Shown: piece after piece, positions 26,347 through 37,631 of the stretch
Layout: the number at the start of each line of letters is the position of its first letter
Position numbering within the stretch: position 1 is the stretch's first letter
Assembly (NCBI RefSeq): GCF_024494725.1
Contig: NZ_JANHDK010000002.1
Location: forward strand, 408,915-472,914
Direction: 5' to 3'
From: Haloplanus ruber
Lineage (GTDB): Archaea > Halobacteriota > Halobacteria > Halobacteriales > Haloferacaceae
Length of the DNA stretch: 64,000 nucleotides
Notes under the pieces: generated by a model
Databases searched by the model: none
What the model was told of the DNA's origin: nothing
What the model saw: only the letters and a program-made list of their open reading frames with translations
Translations under genes and position numbers: made by a program

Positions 26347-27963
26347 ATGGTGGGTGACCAGATCATCCCGTTCGTCGACGCGACTGCTACCCTCGGATTC
26401 GTCGCGGCTGCCGGTATCGGGGTCCGGAACTACCAAGACACCGAGTTAGAGCGGACGTTTTGGGCGAGCTTCGTGCTCGTCTCGGTCACCGGGGCCCTCT
26501 GGATGGGGCTCGTGACCGTCGAGTGGCTCGGTATCAGCGGCGAGTTGATGGACACACTCAGCACCTCGCTCCAAGCCATCGTTCTCGGCGTGTTCTCCGT
26601 CGGGTCGATTGGGACCATGGCCGTCGTCGCGGACCTCAAGGAGTCACAGGCCGAGACGGAGCGGCGACGGGCGGAAGCGGAACAGGCACGCACCGAGGCC
26701 GAGCGTTCGAAGGAGGAAGCAGAGACGGCCCGTGAGGAGGCAGAGACGGCCCGCGAGGAGGCCGAAACGCTCAACGACCACATCGAGACGAAGGCCACGT
26801 CGTTCAGCGCGGTGATGGACCAGGCGGCAGAGGGGGATTTCACCCAGCGGATGGACCCCGAAAGTCACAACGCCGCCATGACCGAAATCGCCGAGTCGTT
26901 CAACGGCATGATGGACGAAATCGAAGCGACGGTCGCACGGATTCGCTCGTTCGCCGACCGCGTCGCCGACTCCTCGCGGGAGGTCACCACGGGAGCCGAG
27001 GAGAGTCAGCGTGCCAGCGAGCAGGTGAGTGACTCCATCCAGACAATCTCCGCCGATGCCGAGGCCCAATCGGAGCAACTCCGCGAGGTCGCCGCCGAGA
27101 TGCAGAGTCTCTCGGGGACCGTCGAGGAGGTCGCCTCGTCGGCCGACGAGGTGGCAACGATGTCACGGCAGGCCGCCGAAACCGGCCGGGACGGGCAAGA
27201 CGCGGCCACCGAGGCGATGGACGAGATGACTGCCATTGAAACGAAATCTCAGGAGACGATCGACGAGATCGAATCGCTCGCCGACGAGATCGACGAGATC
27301 GGAGAGATCGTCGACGTCATCAACGACATCGCGGAGCAGACGAACATGCTGGCGCTGAACGCCTCGATTGAGGCGGTTCGTGCCGGCGAGGCCGGCGACG
27401 GGTTCGGCGTCGTCGCCGACGAGATCAAACAACTCGCCGGGGAAGTCGCGGACGCAACCGACGACGTCGAAACGCTCATCACGGAGATCCAGACCTCGAC
27501 GGATACGGCGGTCGCGGACATCCGTGAGATGGGCGACCGCGTCGCCTCGGGGACCGAGACAATCGACGTCGCCCTCGACTCCCTCGACGAAATCGCGTCG
27601 AAGGTCGAGGAGTCCAACCGGAGCATCCAGGAGATTAGCGCCGCCACGGACGACCAGGCGACCTCGACCGAGTCCGTGGCCGGGATGATCGACGACGTCG
27701 CCGAGAAGGCCGACCAGGTGAACACCGAGTCCGAGAACGTCTCGGCCGCGGCCGAAGAGCAAACGTCGTCGCTCACGCAGGTCGCACAGAACACTCGGAC
27801 CCTCTCCGACCAGGCCGACGAACTCCAGCACCGGCTCTCACAGTTCGACATCGACGAGACTGCCACCGCTGGCGCGGCCACGACGGCCTCTCGAACGGCG
27901 ACGGCAGATGGCGGGGCCAAAGAGCGGACCACGAACCGCGACTCGTCGGGCGGTGGGCGGTGA
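26347..27963 (+). CDS. membrane-bound methyl-accepting transducer (Htr)
   Basis: 538 residues. Three N-terminal membrane helices (about residues 5-24, 35-55, 67-90) are followed by a heptad coiled coil built from repeats of ETAREEA (encoded near 26716-26770). A HAMP-like segment (AEGDFTQRMDPESHNAAMTE) and the long signalling coiled coil follow. Its tip is EQTNMLALNASIEAVRAGEA, the CheA/CheW contact region. The C-terminus is Ala/Thr-rich and unstructured. No periplasmic sensor domain is visible, so sensing must happen within the membrane or through a partner. The 3-TM protein encoded two bases upstream is the obvious candidate. Confidence 0.93.
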   Translation: MVGDQIIPFVDATATLGFVAAAGIGVRNYQDTELERTFWASFVLVSVTGALWMGLVTVEWLGISGELMDTLSTSLQAIVLGVFSVGSIGTMAVVADLKESQAETERRRAEAEQARTEAERSKEEAETAREEAETAREEAETLNDHIETKATSFSAVMDQAAEGDFTQRMDPESHNAAMTEIAESFNGMMDEIEATVARIRSFADRVADSSREVTTGAEESQRASEQVSDSIQTISADAEAQSEQLREVAAEMQSLSGTVEEVASSADEVATMSRQAAETGRDGQDAATEAMDEMTAIETKSQETIDEIESLADEIDEIGEIVDVINDIAEQTNMLALNASIEAVRAGEAGDGFGVVADEIKQLAGEVADATDDVETLITEIQTSTDTAVADIREMGDRVASGTETIDVALDSLDEIASKVEESNRSIQEISAATDDQATSTESVAGMIDDVAEKADQVNTESENVSAAAEEQTSSLTQVAQNTRTLSDQADELQHRLSQFDIDETATAGAATTASRTATADGGAKERTTNRDSSGGGR

Positions 27964-27992
27964 CCCCACCCACACCCAACTGAACGCGGCGA

Positions 27993-28226
27993 CTACGCCG
28001 GTTCCGGCGTCCGACGCTCGTCCCGTTCGGTCAGGACGATCCGATCCGACCCCTCGAGTCGGCGGATCAGCCCCGCCTCGTCGAGGTAACTGATCGTCGC
28101 TAGCACGGTCAACAGCGGGAGTCGCAGTCGCTCTGCGATCCGCCCGGGCGTCGCGTCGCCGACGCGTTGCAGGTACAACACGACGAGTTTCGAGGTGTCG
28201 CTGTCGAGCCTCTCCAACGCCTGCAT
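27993..28226 (-). CDS. small winged-helix DNA-binding protein
   Basis: 77 residues: a winged helix with recognition-helix region GDATPGRIAERLRLPLLTVL and wing GLIRRLEGSDRIVL, closest in style to single-domain ArsR/MarR-like haloarchaeal regulators. The start is the ATG at 28226 (MQALERLDSD), supported by a TAGTTATTTG element at 28251-28260. It is convergent with the transducer gene (29-base gap). Its target is unknown. Confidence 0.75.
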   Translation of the reverse strand: MQALERLDSDTSKLVVLYLQRVGDATPGRIAERLRLPLLTVLATISYLDEAGLIRRLEGSDRIVLTERDERRTPEPA

Positions 28227-28250
28227 ACGCGACTCCTTCGCGGCCACCGA

Positions 28251-28260
28251 CAAATAACTA
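28251..28260 (-). promoter_or_regulatory. TATA element of the winged-helix gene
   Basis: Minus-strand TAGTTATTTG about 28 bases before the ATG at 28226. It excludes the longer open frame that starts further upstream. Confidence 0.5.
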
Positions 28261-28302
28261 ACGACGCATGTCGAAACCGAGTACGACAGCGGTCGTATCG
28301 CT

Positions 28303-28887
28303 TTACAGTTCGCCTTTCGTACTCGGTGTGTCCGACCGGCGCTCGTCGATCCGGGTCGCATCGTCGAGGGTGCGCGCGAGTGCCTTGAACAGCGCCTCGA
28401 CCTCGTGGTGCGCGTTCTCGCCCGTCACCTCGGCGTGGCAGGTGAGGTCGGCCGCCGTCGACAGCGAGCGGACGAAGTGGCGCGCCATGACGCTCGTGAA
28501 CTCTCCGACCCGCTCTTCGGAGAACGCGCCGTCGAAGCGAAAGAGGGGGCGCCCGCTCACGTCGATGACGACACTCGCCACCGCCTCGTCGAGCGGGACG
28601 CGGCGGTCGGCAAACCGGCGGATTCCGCGCTTGTCACCGAGTGCGTCCGCGAAGGCGGCGCCGAGGACGAGTGCCACGTCCTCGACGGTGTGGTGGTCGT
28701 CGATTTCGAGGTCGCCGTCACAGTCGACGGTGAGGTCGAACAGGCCGTGCTTGGCGAACGATTCGAGCATGTGATCGAAAAAGCCGATCCCGGTGTCGAC
28801 GCGGGCGTCGCCGTCGCCGTCCACGTCGAGTGTCACCTCGACCGTCGTCTCGGCGGTTTCGCGGCTTCGAGCGGCGGTGCGGTCCAT
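28303..28887 (-). CDS. hisB: imidazoleglycerol-phosphate dehydratase
   Basis: 194-residue HisB, sixth step of histidine synthesis. The two manganese-binding repeats are present: [13 protein letters not shown] and [16 protein letters not shown] in the first half, with [19 protein letters not shown] in the second. The monofunctional form carries no phosphatase domain. The start is the ATG at 28887 ([17 protein letters not shown]). It follows hisA on the same strand with a 67-base gap. Confidence 0.97.
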   Translation of the reverse strand: MDRTAARSRETAETTVEVTLDVDGDGDARVDTGIGFFDHMLESFAKHGLFDLTVDCDGDLEIDDHHTVEDVALVLGAAFADALGDKRGIRRFADRRVPLDEAVASVVIDVSGRPLFRFDGAFSEERVGEFTSVMARHFVRSLSTAADLTCHAEVTGENAHHEVEALFKALARTLDDATRIDERRSDTPSTKGEL

Positions 28888-28954
28888 ACACGCCCCTCTC
28901 GGGGCGTGCGTAAGTCGGTTTTGGGCGCGTCCGGCCCGGCGTCGTCGCCGTCTC

Positions 28955-29677
28955 TCACGCGTCCATCGCCGCGTCGAGCGTGAACGCCCCCTCGTAGAGC
29001 GCGGTGCCGACGACCACCGCCGCGGCACCCGCCGCCCGACACGCCCGCACGTCATCGAGGGAGGCGACGCCTCCGCTGGCGATCACCGGGATGTCTACTG
29101 CGTCGGTCAGCCGCTCGATTCGCTCGGCCCGAACCCCCGACAGCTTCCCCTCGACGTCCACGTCGGTGTAGAGGATCGCACCCGCACCCAGCGCCTCGTA
29201 CCGGCCCGCGGCCTCGACCGGGTCGAGGCCCGTCCCCTCGGTCCACCCCGAGACGACCACCTCGTCGCCTTTCGCGTCGAGACTCACTACCACGCTCCCG
29301 GGGTAGTGCTCGCTGATCTCGGCGACGATGTCCGGATCCTCGACGGCCGCCGTCCCGAGGATCACGCGGTCGACGCCCCGGTCGAGCAGGGTCGTCGCGT
29401 CCGCGACGGTGCGGATACCGCCGCCCAGTTGGATCGGCACGTCCACCGCGTCGACGACCGCTTCGACCGCCGCCGCGTTCGCGCGGTCGCCCTCGAACGC
29501 ACCGTCTAGGTCGACGAGGTGGAGCGTCCGCGCGCCGGCGTCGACCCACCGCTGCGCTGCCGCGACGGGATCGCCGTACTGCGTCTCGGTGCCGCGCTCT
29601 CCCTGGACCAACTGGACCACTTCGCCGTCCTGCATGTCCACCGCCGGGATCACCTCGAACGCTGGGAACTCCGTCAT
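28955..29677 (-). CDS. hisA: phosphoribosylformimino-AICAR ribotide isomerase
   Basis: 240-residue TIM-barrel HisA, fourth step of histidine synthesis (ProFAR to PRFAR). The N-terminal catalytic aspartate is in [15 protein letters not shown]. The phosphate-binding half-barrel repeats are [14 protein letters not shown] and [14 protein letters not shown]. The start is the ATG at 29677 (MTEFPAFEV). It lies upstream of hisB; hisI is 2.6 kb further along. It diverges from glmM with 135 bases between starts. Confidence 0.96.
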   Translation of the reverse strand: MTEFPAFEVIPAVDMQDGEVVQLVQGERGTETQYGDPVAAAQRWVDAGARTLHLVDLDGAFEGDRANAAAVEAVVDAVDVPIQLGGGIRTVADATTLLDRGVDRVILGTAAVEDPDIVAEISEHYPGSVVVSLDAKGDEVVVSGWTEGTGLDPVEAAGRYEALGAGAILYTDVDVEGKLSGVRAERIERLTDAVDIPVIASGGVASLDDVRACRAAGAAAVVVGTALYEGAFTLDAAMDA

Positions 29678-29812
29678 GTCGGCACCGGACGGGGCGGCGG
29701 CGTAAATGCCGACCGGTCGGTGGGGGCAGGCGGCCGGGTCGGACGTCATCCCGGGTCGTTCTCGGCGAGCGGTCGCAACGGATTTGTGGACCGGGCGTCC
29801 ACCTCTCTCTGA

Positions 29813-31174
29813 ATGCAACTGTTCGGCTCCAGCGGCACGCGCGGGGTGGTCGGCGAGGAGTTCACGCCCGACCTAGTCCGACGGGTCGCGAGCGCCGCGG
29901 CCGCCGTCTGGGACGCCGACCGCGTCGCCGTCGCCCGCGACACCCGCCTCTCCGGGGGGCCACTCGCGGACGTGGCCGCCGGCACCCTCGCGGCCGCCGG
30001 TGCCGACGTCGACCGTCTGGGCGTCGTCCCCACGCCCGGGGCCGCCTACTACTGCGCCCGCGAGGGCGTCCCGGCCGTCCACCTCACCGCCTCCCACAAC
30101 CCGCCGGCGTACAACGGCATCAAACTCCTCGGGGCCGACGGGACGGAACTCTCCGTCGACGGCTACGACGCGGTCGAAAACCGGGTCGACGCCGACGACG
30201 CCACCCTCGCCTCGTGGGACGGCGTGGGCCACGCCCGACGGGTCGACGGCGTGAACGACGACTACCGCGCGGATCTGCTCCGCAGCGTCGACCGCGAGGC
30301 TATTGCCGCGGCGGACCTCACCGTCGCCGTCGACCCCGGTCACGGTGCCGGGGCGCTTGTCTCGCCGCCCTTCCTCCGCGAACTCGGCTGTGCCGTCCGC
30401 ACCGTCAACGCCGACCCGGACGGCCACTTCCCCGGGCGCGACGCCGAACCCGTCGCCGCGAATCTCTCTGCCCTCCGGCGACTCGTCCGCACGACCGACG
30501 CCGACGTGGGAATCGCTCACGACGGCGACGCCGACCGGGCCATCTTCGTCGACGAGACGGGAACCTTCGTCGACGGCGACGCCTCCTTCGCGGCGCTCGC
30601 GGCCGCGGAACTCACCCCCGACGATGTGGTCGTCTCCGCGGTCAACGTCTCCCAGCGACTCGTCGACGTCGTGGCCGACGCCGACGCCGAACTCGACGTG
30701 ACCCCCATCGGCGCGACACATATCGTCACGCGGGTGCGCGAACGCCGCCGCGCGGGTGATCACGTCCCCATCGCCGGCGAGGGCAACGGCGGCGTCTTCT
30801 ACCCGGAGTACCGCCTCACCCGCGACGGCGCCTACGTCGCCGCGAAGTTCCTCGAACTCCTCGCTCGCGCCGACACCTCCGCGAGCGACGTCGTCGCGCC
30901 CTTCACCGACTACCATCTCGTCCGCGAGGGCCTCACCTACGACGACGCCGCCGAGCGAGCGGCGTTGCTCGACGCCGCCGAGCGCTACGCCCGTGAGGCC
31001 GACGTCGACCTCGATACGACCGACGGTTACCGCCTCGATTACGGCGACGCGTGGGTGCTCGTCCGCCCCAGCGGCACCGAACCGAAGATCCGTATCTACG
31101 CCGAGGCCGGCGACACCGACCGAGCGTCGACGCTCGTGGCCGACCTGCGCCGACACCTCGACGCGACGCGTTAG
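29813..31174 (+). CDS. glmM: phosphoglucosamine/phosphomannomutase family enzyme
   Basis: 453-residue alpha-D-phosphohexomutase. The phosphoserine is Ser94 in LTASHNPPAYNG, the magnesium loop is HDGDADRAIFVDE at about residues 235-247, and the sugar-binding and phosphate-binding loops are GEGNGGVFYPE and RPSGTEPKIRIY. It probably makes glucosamine-1-phosphate or mannose-1-phosphate for surface glycans; the exact sugar cannot be read from sequence. Its stop codon overlaps that of the convergent gene at 31171 (TTAG). Confidence 0.93.
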   Translation: MQLFGSSGTRGVVGEEFTPDLVRRVASAAAAVWDADRVAVARDTRLSGGPLADVAAGTLAAAGADVDRLGVVPTPGAAYYCAREGVPAVHLTASHNPPAYNGIKLLGADGTELSVDGYDAVENRVDADDATLASWDGVGHARRVDGVNDDYRADLLRSVDREAIAAADLTVAVDPGHGAGALVSPPFLRELGCAVRTVNADPDGHFPGRDAEPVAANLSALRRLVRTTDADVGIAHDGDADRAIFVDETGTFVDGDASFAALAAAELTPDDVVVSAVNVSQRLVDVVADADAELDVTPIGATHIVTRVRERRRAGDHVPIAGEGNGGVFYPEYRLTRDGAYVAAKFLELLARADTSASDVVAPFTDYHLVREGLTYDDAAERAALLDAAERYAREADVDLDTTDGYRLDYGDAWVLVRPSGTEPKIRIYAEAGDTDRASTLVADLRRHLDATR

Positions 31175-32289
31175 TCCGCCGTCTCCGCGAGCGCCGCCTC
31201 GATCCGGTCGCGCTCCTCGCGGGCGGCCGCCAACTCCTCCGCGACGGCCCCCCGCTCTAGCCGGTCGCGCTCCCGTTCGTCCAGTTCGTCGCGCGCGAGC
31301 GCCGACTCCCGGAGACGGTCGTACTCCGCCCGGTTGGGCAGTTCGCGAAGCCGTCGCGCCGCGGCGACGACCGCCTCGGGGGCAAAGCGAGCGACGACCG
31401 AGACGAGTTCCGACGCCCGGTAGCGGAGCGACTCGGCGTCCGGCGGCGGCCACGATACCGTCAGCGGCGCGGCATCGAGCCGTTCGAGGTAAGTCCGGTG
31501 GGTGCCGACCCGCGTCCGCAGGGCCGTCGGGTTGTCCACGTAGTGTGAGAGCTTCGAGCTCGAGTAGTCCGCGTACTCCAGAAGCGTCGGGACCGACTCC
31601 TCGCCCGCGGGTGCCGTCGTCACGTACTCACGGAGGTCCGGCGGAATCTCGGGGAAGGCCGCGAGCGGGTAGGCCTGACTCGCCTCGACGACGCGGAACA
31701 CCTCGCGGGCGCTCGCCTCGCGTCGGAACTCGCTCCAGGCCTCCGACACCGCGTCGTTGTAGTCGGTGATCGGCTCCCGCAACCGCTCGACCGGCGCCTC
31801 CAAGTCCGCCTCGCCCAGTCGTTGCAGGCGCTCCAACGACTCGATGCGCTCGCCCAGGTCTCGGAGGCGTCGCCGCGCGTCACGGCGGGCTGCCTCGAAG
31901 GTCTCCGCGGCGGCATCGCGCTCGTCGAGCATGGCGGCCAGGTCGGCTGCCGGCTCCAGCGCCTCGCGTGCCTGTTCGAAGTCATCCTCGCCGAGGCGTC
32001 GCTGATCGAGCAAGTCGTTCGCCGCCTCGAAGGCTGACCGGGCCGGCAGGTCGTCGTCGAGGCCCTCTGTCAACTCGACGAACGACTCCTGAAACTCGAC
32101 GAACGCCTTGAAGTCGCCGGTGCCGGTCGCTCGCCCTTCGTATCGCTCCAGCAACCCCGTCGCCTCGCGGTAAGCCTCTTGGACCGCCCGCAGTCGCGTC
32201 TCACCGTGGTCCGCGACGGCCGCCCGGGCGTCGTCGCGGTCCGCCCGCGCCGCCCGCAGCGCCGCGGCTACGTCGTCGTCCCCGCTCAT
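31171..32289 (-). CDS. uncharacterised coiled-coil haloarchaeal protein
   Basis: 372 residues, very rich in Ala, Arg, Glu and Asp, with long helical coiled-coil stretches through residues 1-60, 80-170 and 290-370. The middle segment is less helical and has prolines ([38 protein letters not shown]). There is no signal peptide, membrane segment or cysteine. Its ATG overlaps the hisI stop by four bases, so it is translated from the hisI transcript, but nothing else connects it with histidine synthesis. Not recognised as a family of known function. Confidence 0.8.
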   Translation of the reverse strand: MSGDDDVAAALRAARADRDDARAAVADHGETRLRAVQEAYREATGLLERYEGRATGTGDFKAFVEFQESFVELTEGLDDDLPARSAFEAANDLLDQRRLGEDDFEQAREALEPAADLAAMLDERDAAAETFEAARRDARRRLRDLGERIESLERLQRLGEADLEAPVERLREPITDYNDAVSEAWSEFRREASAREVFRVVEASQAYPLAAFPEIPPDLREYVTTAPAGEESVPTLLEYADYSSSKLSHYVDNPTALRTRVGTHRTYLERLDAAPLTVSWPPPDAESLRYRASELVSVVARFAPEAVVAAARRLRELPNRAEYDRLRESALARDELDERERDRLERGAVAEELAAAREERDRIEAALAETAD

Positions 32290-32678
32290 CCGTCGTCGTA
32301 GACGTCGTCGGGGTCGAACACTCGCTCGCCGACCGTCTCGCCCTCGACGGTCCGGTGGAAACAGGAGCGGTGACCGGTGTGACAGGCGCCGCCCTCCTGG
32401 TCGACGAGATAGAGCAAGGCGTCGGCGTCACAGTCCACCCGCACCTCCTCGACGCGCTGGACGTGTCCGCTGGTCGCACCCTTCTCCCAGAGTTCGTCAC
32501 GGCTCCGCGAGTAGTAGTGTGCCCGTCCCGTCTCGCGGGTGCGGTCGAGCGCCGCCGGCGAGGCGTACGCGAGCATCAACACCTCGCCCGAGTCGGCGTC
32601 CTGTGCGACGGCGGGGACGAGGCCGTCGGCACCGAAGTCAACGTCCACGTCCGCAGTCGCGTCGGCGTCGGCAGTCAT
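32286..32678 (-). CDS. hisI: phosphoribosyl-AMP cyclohydrolase
   Basis: 130-residue monofunctional HisI, third step of histidine synthesis. The zinc/magnesium motifs are intact: [20 protein letters not shown] holds the cysteine ligands, and [20 protein letters not shown] holds the metal aspartates and substrate region. The PR-ATP pyrophosphohydrolase (HisE) domain is absent and must be encoded elsewhere. The start is the ATG at 32678. The four-base overlap couples it to the coiled-coil gene downstream. Confidence 0.96.
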   Translation of the reverse strand: MTADADATADVDVDFGADGLVPAVAQDADSGEVLMLAYASPAALDRTRETGRAHYYSRSRDELWEKGATSGHVQRVEEVRVDCDADALLYLVDQEGGACHTGHRSCFHRTVEGETVGERVFDPDDVYDDG

Positions 32679-32718
32679 GTCCGTTTCTGGGCGCCTCCAC
32701 CCGATAGGTCTTGTGTCG

Positions 32719-33717
32719 TCACACGACGCCGAGCGCACCCAGCAGGCCAAAGAGGACATCCCCGTAGGTCAGGGCGATGCAGAGCCCCAGAAAGAGGGGG
32801 ACAATGAAGGGGACTCCAGGTGAGAGCCACACCGCATCGCGGGTCGTCACCACCGTCAGCCCCTCGCGGAGCGTCTCCGGGGTCGTCCCGTAGGCGCTCC
32901 CTTCGATCTCGTCGAGGAAGCGCTCCGCGGCCCAGGGATCGTCGTGGTCGGCGTCCGGATCGGTGTCGGTGTCGGTGTCGGGGACGCCGCTGGCGTCGGC
33001 GGCGCTTTCCCCGCCCGCGCCGACGGCCCCGTCGGTCGGATCGTTGGTCGCCCCCACGCTCGACGGGTCGCGGTGGGCCGCCGGCGCCGCCCGGAGCGCT
33101 TCGAGCGAGGTGCCCCGCCACCGCAGGTACATCCGCAACGCGTCGATATCGAGGCCGTGTCGGGTGAACCCCTCGGTCGTCTCGAACAGGCGGCCGTGTT
33201 CCGTCGGAAGCGCGGCCACATCGGTGCGGCGACCGAGGAACATGACCGAAGATCGGTCACCCTGCAGACCGTTCCGGACGCCGAGATAGACCGGGTAGGC
33301 CAGCCCGACCAGCACCGCGTTCGTCAGAATCGTCATCGAGAAGACGCCGACGTCCGTGGCTACCGGCGGATAGGCGCCGCTGGCGAGATAAAAGACCGGA
33401 TAGGTCGGAAAGAGGATAGCGAGGGTCATCAGCGCCTTTGCGTCGGCGCCGCCGAACCCCCCGATCCACCAGAGCCCGTAGGCCAGCGGGACGACGACGA
33501 GGAGGCTGATCCCCACCCGGACGAGAAAGAGTCGGTCTTCGACGCCCGCGACGGGGAGGTGTCCGAGGCTGTCCCACACGAGCGTCAGGAGGCCGACCGC
33601 CAGCAACGGATACCAGAGGCGGTTCGGGAGGCGACGGGTCTGCACGTCGCGCCACGCCGCCCATCCCAGCGCCGGCACCGCGATCAACCGCAGCAGGTCC
33701 GTTTTCGCCGCGAGCAT
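32719..33717 (-). CDS. type IV prepilin/preflagellin peptidase (A24 family)
   Basis: 332-residue membrane aspartyl protease that cleaves class III signal peptides of archaellins and pilins. The catalytic aspartates are Asp24 ([13 protein letters not shown]) and Asp92 in the GxGD-like motif [12 protein letters not shown]. Six or so membrane helices lie in residues 8-175 and near the C-terminus. A long acidic soluble insert (about residues 205-275) sits before the last helices ([20 protein letters not shown]). An AATACTAATT element at 33741-33750 puts the leaderless start at 33717. No pilin or archaellin gene is nearby. Confidence 0.9.
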   Translation of the reverse strand: MLAAKTDLLRLIAVPALGWAAWRDVQTRRLPNRLWYPLLAVGLLTLVWDSLGHLPVAGVEDRLFLVRVGISLLVVVPLAYGLWWIGGFGGADAKALMTLAILFPTYPVFYLASGAYPPVATDVGVFSMTILTNAVLVGLAYPVYLGVRNGLQGDRSSVMFLGRRTDVAALPTEHGRLFETTEGFTRHGLDIDALRMYLRWRGTSLEALRAAPAAHRDPSSVGATNDPTDGAVGAGGESAADASGVPDTDTDTDPDADHDDPWAAERFLDEIEGSAYGTTPETLREGLTVVTTRDAVWLSPGVPFIVPLFLGLCIALTYGDVLFGLLGALGVV

Positions 33718-33740
33718 TACCCAACCCCGAGGCGCGGAGG

Positions 33741-33750
33741 AATTAGTATT
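33741..33750 (-). promoter_or_regulatory. TATA element of the prepilin peptidase gene
   Basis: Minus-strand AATACTAATT about 28 bases before the ATG at 33717, leaderless. Confidence 0.55.
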
Positions 33751-33778
33751 TTCGACGGCGCCGCCGCTACCCGGTGTG

Positions 33779-33784
33779 AAAAAA
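33779..33784 (-). terminator. T-run terminator of the [2Fe-2S] ferredoxin gene
   Basis: Six consecutive T on the minus strand, 24 bases after the ferredoxin stop at 33808 and just before the promoter of the next gene. Confidence 0.55.
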
Positions 33785-33807
33785 TGGAAGATCGGAACCG
33801 TGTGGCC

Positions 33808-34197
33808 TCAGATGACGCGGTTCTGGAGGTAGTCGAGGTGCTTGGCGTTGTAGACCAGTTTCACTTCGTCGGCCGCCGGGCTGCCGATGCAGGTCAGCCG
33901 GACGTCCTTCTCCTCGACTTCCTCGTCGGAGAGGATCTGCTGCATGTCCATGTCCAGATCGCCCTCCTGCACGATGGCCGCACAGTTCGCACAGGCGCCG
34001 GCACGGCACGAGAAGGGCCAGTCGTAGCCCTGGGCCTCGGCGGCTTCGAGGACGTACTCGCCCTCGTTGACTTCGAGGCTGCCGTAGTCGACGTCTTCGA
34101 GGTCGGCGTCAGCGGCCTTCTCGAAGAGGTCGTCGTCGTCCATTTCCCAGCCGTGATCGTCCAGTACTTCGTAGTTGAGGTATTCTACCGTGGGCAT
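33808..34197 (-). CDS. fdx: haloarchaeal [2Fe-2S] ferredoxin
   Basis: 129-residue plant-type ferredoxin with the long acidic N-terminal domain unique to halophiles. The cluster ligands are Cys64, Cys69, Cys72 ([10 protein letters not shown]) and Cys103 (RLTCIGSP). It is the main electron acceptor of the 2-oxoacid:ferredoxin oxidoreductases in haloarchaea. The start is the ATG at 34197. It is monocistronic, with a T-run terminator at 33779-33784. The 167 bases between it and lpdA hold no gene I can see. Confidence 0.97.
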   Translation of the reverse strand: MPTVEYLNYEVLDDHGWEMDDDDLFEKAADADLEDVDYGSLEVNEGEYVLEAAEAQGYDWPFSCRAGACANCAAIVQEGDLDMDMQQILSDEEVEEKDVRLTCIGSPAADEVKLVYNAKHLDYLQNRVI

Positions 34198-34364
34198 CAG
34201 GTGATACTAGCGTGGCCACCCAATTAGACCTTGCTGTTCGGCAGAGCGTCGCAGCGTCGCCCCCGACGAGTGGGTCCGTATTGGTGAGCGACGCCCTCCT
34301 CTCTCCGTTCGTGACACGTGACGTATGTTATTGGGCGCCGGAATTCCCACCGTCGCCGAACCGA

Positions 34365-35789
<1,425 letters not shown>

Positions 35790-35810
35790 TGGTGAACGTC
35801 GCGACGGCCG

Positions 35811-35820
35811 CAATATAAAA
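35811..35820 (-). promoter_or_regulatory. TATA element of lpdA
   Basis: Minus-strand TTTTATATTG about 26 bases before the ATG at 35789. It overlaps the alternative upstream ATG and so excludes it. Confidence 0.65.
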
Positions 35821-35846
35821 GCTGGCGGGGCCGGCCGACAGGCAAG

Positions 35847-36300
35847 TTGAAAACGGCCGCGGCGGCTCCATGGGGCGTGCTCGAATCAGCCGACCGGGTG
35901 GGATCAAGACAACTGCTGGTCGAACGGCTCGCCACGTGGTTCGGGGTCGAGGCGCTCGCCGGCCGCTTCCCCAGCAACGGCTCGCATCCACCGTATCCCC
36001 TCGTGGGAATCGTTCTCTGCGCCAACTTTGGGATCGGCAATACCGTTCGGCAGTTGCTCACGGGGTCGGCGCTGTGATTCCTCCGCAATCCCTTCGCGGT
36101 GACGATTCCGGTCGGCCACGTTCTCGCGGCCGTCGGCATCCGATACATGAACGAGGGAGTGACCGAGGGACTCCGACGTCTCGGGGAACGGCAGCGCGAC
36201 GACGGGGACCGATCCGACGACGTTCACGATGTGGGCACAGATCCTCGCCAGCGTGATTCTCCCACAGGTCGTCCAGCTATCGGTCCAGACGACGCTGTGA
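35847..36300 (+). pseudogene. possible remnant of a small membrane protein gene
   Basis: This 518-base gap between lpdA and glyA has no intact gene. On the plus strand, three pieces look like membrane-protein coding sequence. One frame gives PLVGIVLCANFGIGNTV and then a stop (36075-36077). The same frame resumes directly with PFAVTIPVGHVLAAVGIRYM. A one-base shift then gives MWAQILASVILPQVVQLSV up to a stop at 36298-36300. A stop plus a frameshift would explain the break. The composition is less GC-biased than the neighbours. The parent family is not recognised, and chance open frames cannot be excluded. Confidence 0.3.
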
Positions 36301-36308
36301 CGGATGGC

Positions 36309-37562
36309 CTACTCGTACACCGGGAACTCCGCACAGAGTCGGTCGACCTCGTCGCGCACCTCGCTCGCCACGCCCGCGTCGTCGGGGTGGTTCAGACGCT
36401 CGACGATGAGTTCGCCAACCGTCTCCATCGCGTCCGTGCCCATGCCACGGGAGGTGAGCGCCGGCGTGCCGACCCGGACCCCGCTGGTGACGAAGGGTGA
36501 CCGCGTCTCGCCCGGAACGGTGTTCTTGTTCACCGTGATGCCGACGTCCTCGAGGGCGTCCTCCGCGTCCTCGCCCGTGAGATCCGGATGTGACTCCCGC
36601 AAATCGAGGAGCAGGAGGTGTTTGTCCGTGCCGCCCGAGACGGGTTGGACCCCCGCGTCGGTGAACACGTCTGCGAGCGTCTTCGCGTTCGCGACCACCT
36701 GCTCGGCGTACTCGGTGAACGCCGGTTCGAGTGCCTCGCCGAAGCCGACGGCCTTGCCCGCGATGTTGTGCATCAGCGGCCCGCCCTGACCACCGGGGAA
36801 GATGGCCTTGTCCACCGCCTCGGCGTGTTCCTCGGTCGTCATGATCATCCCACCGCGGCCGGCGCGGATGGTCTTGTGCGTGCTGCCGGTGACGAAGTCG
36901 GCGGCGCCGACGGGACTGACGTGGACGCCCGCTGCCACCAGCCCCGTGATGTGAGCGATGTCCGCGAGGTGGTAGGCACCGACGTCGTCGGCGATGGCGC
37001 CCAATCGCTCGAAGTCGAACTCGCGGGGGTACGCCGAGGAGCCGCTGACGATCATGTCGGGATCGAACTCGGCGGCCTGTTCCGCGACGGCCTCGTAGTC
37101 GATGTAGCCCGTCTCCGGGTCGACGCCGTACTGTTCCACCTCGTAGAGCTGTCCCGAGAAGTTGACGTGGTGACCGTGGCTGAGGTGGCCCCCGTGGTTC
37201 AGGTCCAGCGAGAGGATGCGGTCGCCAGGCTCCAGGGCCGCGAAGTAGACGCCCATGTTCGCCTGCGTCCCGCTGTGGGGCTGGACGTTGACGTGTTCGG
37301 CGCCGTAGAGCTCTTTCGCCCGCTCGATGGCGAGATTCTCGACGGTGTCCATATGCTCGCAGCCGCCGTAGTAGCGCTCACCTGGGTAGCCCTCCGCGTA
37401 CTTGTTCGTCATGACGCTCCCCTGGGCCTCCATCACCGCCTCGGAGACGTGGTTCTCCGATGCGATCATTTCGAGGTTCTCTTCCTGTCTGCGCTCCTCG
37501 CCGGCGATGGCCTCCGCGACTGCCGGGTCGGTCTCCCGAAGATGCGAGTGGTTCACAGTCAC
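36309..37562 (-). CDS. glyA: serine hydroxymethyltransferase
   Basis: 417-residue PLP enzyme interconverting serine and glycine with tetrahydrofolate. The PLP lysine is Lys230 in [14 protein letters not shown]. The family signature opens [20 protein letters not shown], with the substrate tyrosines in [15 protein letters not shown]. It begins with GTG at 37562, supported by a CTTATTTTTCTG element at 37581-37592; a second in-frame GTG two codons later is possible. It lies next to gcvPB on the same strand, linking serine and glycine metabolism to the glycine cleavage P-protein. Confidence 0.96.
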   Translation of the reverse strand: MTVNHSHLRETDPAVAEAIAGEERRQEENLEMIASENHVSEAVMEAQGSVMTNKYAEGYPGERYYGGCEHMDTVENLAIERAKELYGAEHVNVQPHSGTQANMGVYFAALEPGDRILSLDLNHGGHLSHGHHVNFSGQLYEVEQYGVDPETGYIDYEAVAEQAAEFDPDMIVSGSSAYPREFDFERLGAIADDVGAYHLADIAHITGLVAAGVHVSPVGAADFVTGSTHKTIRAGRGGMIMTTEEHAEAVDKAIFPGGQGGPLMHNIAGKAVGFGEALEPAFTEYAEQVVANAKTLADVFTDAGVQPVSGGTDKHLLLLDLRESHPDLTGEDAEDALEDVGITVNKNTVPGETRSPFVTSGVRVGTPALTSRGMGTDAMETVGELIVERLNHPDDAGVASEVRDEVDRLCAEFPVYE

Positions 37563-37580
37563 GGGCTAGAGCACGGAAAA

Positions 37581-37592
37581 CAGAAAAATAAG
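37581..37592 (-). promoter_or_regulatory. TATA element of glyA
   Basis: Minus-strand CTTATTTTTCTG, about 25 bases before the GTG at 37562. It supports a leaderless GTG start. Confidence 0.6.
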
Positions 37593-37631
37593 TAGCGTGG
37601 TCCGCTCCAATCGTTCACACCGTCCGACGGC

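Noticed and set aside
26716..26770. Near-exact 21-base tandem repeat, considered as a DNA repeat element.
   Set aside because: It encodes heptads (ETAREEA) of the transducer coiled coil, so the repetition is explained by protein structure.
34198..34364. Gap between the [2Fe-2S] ferredoxin and lpdA, checked for a tRNA or small gene.
   Set aside because: No cloverleaf, no conserved T-loop and no acidic open frame with a start signal on either strand.
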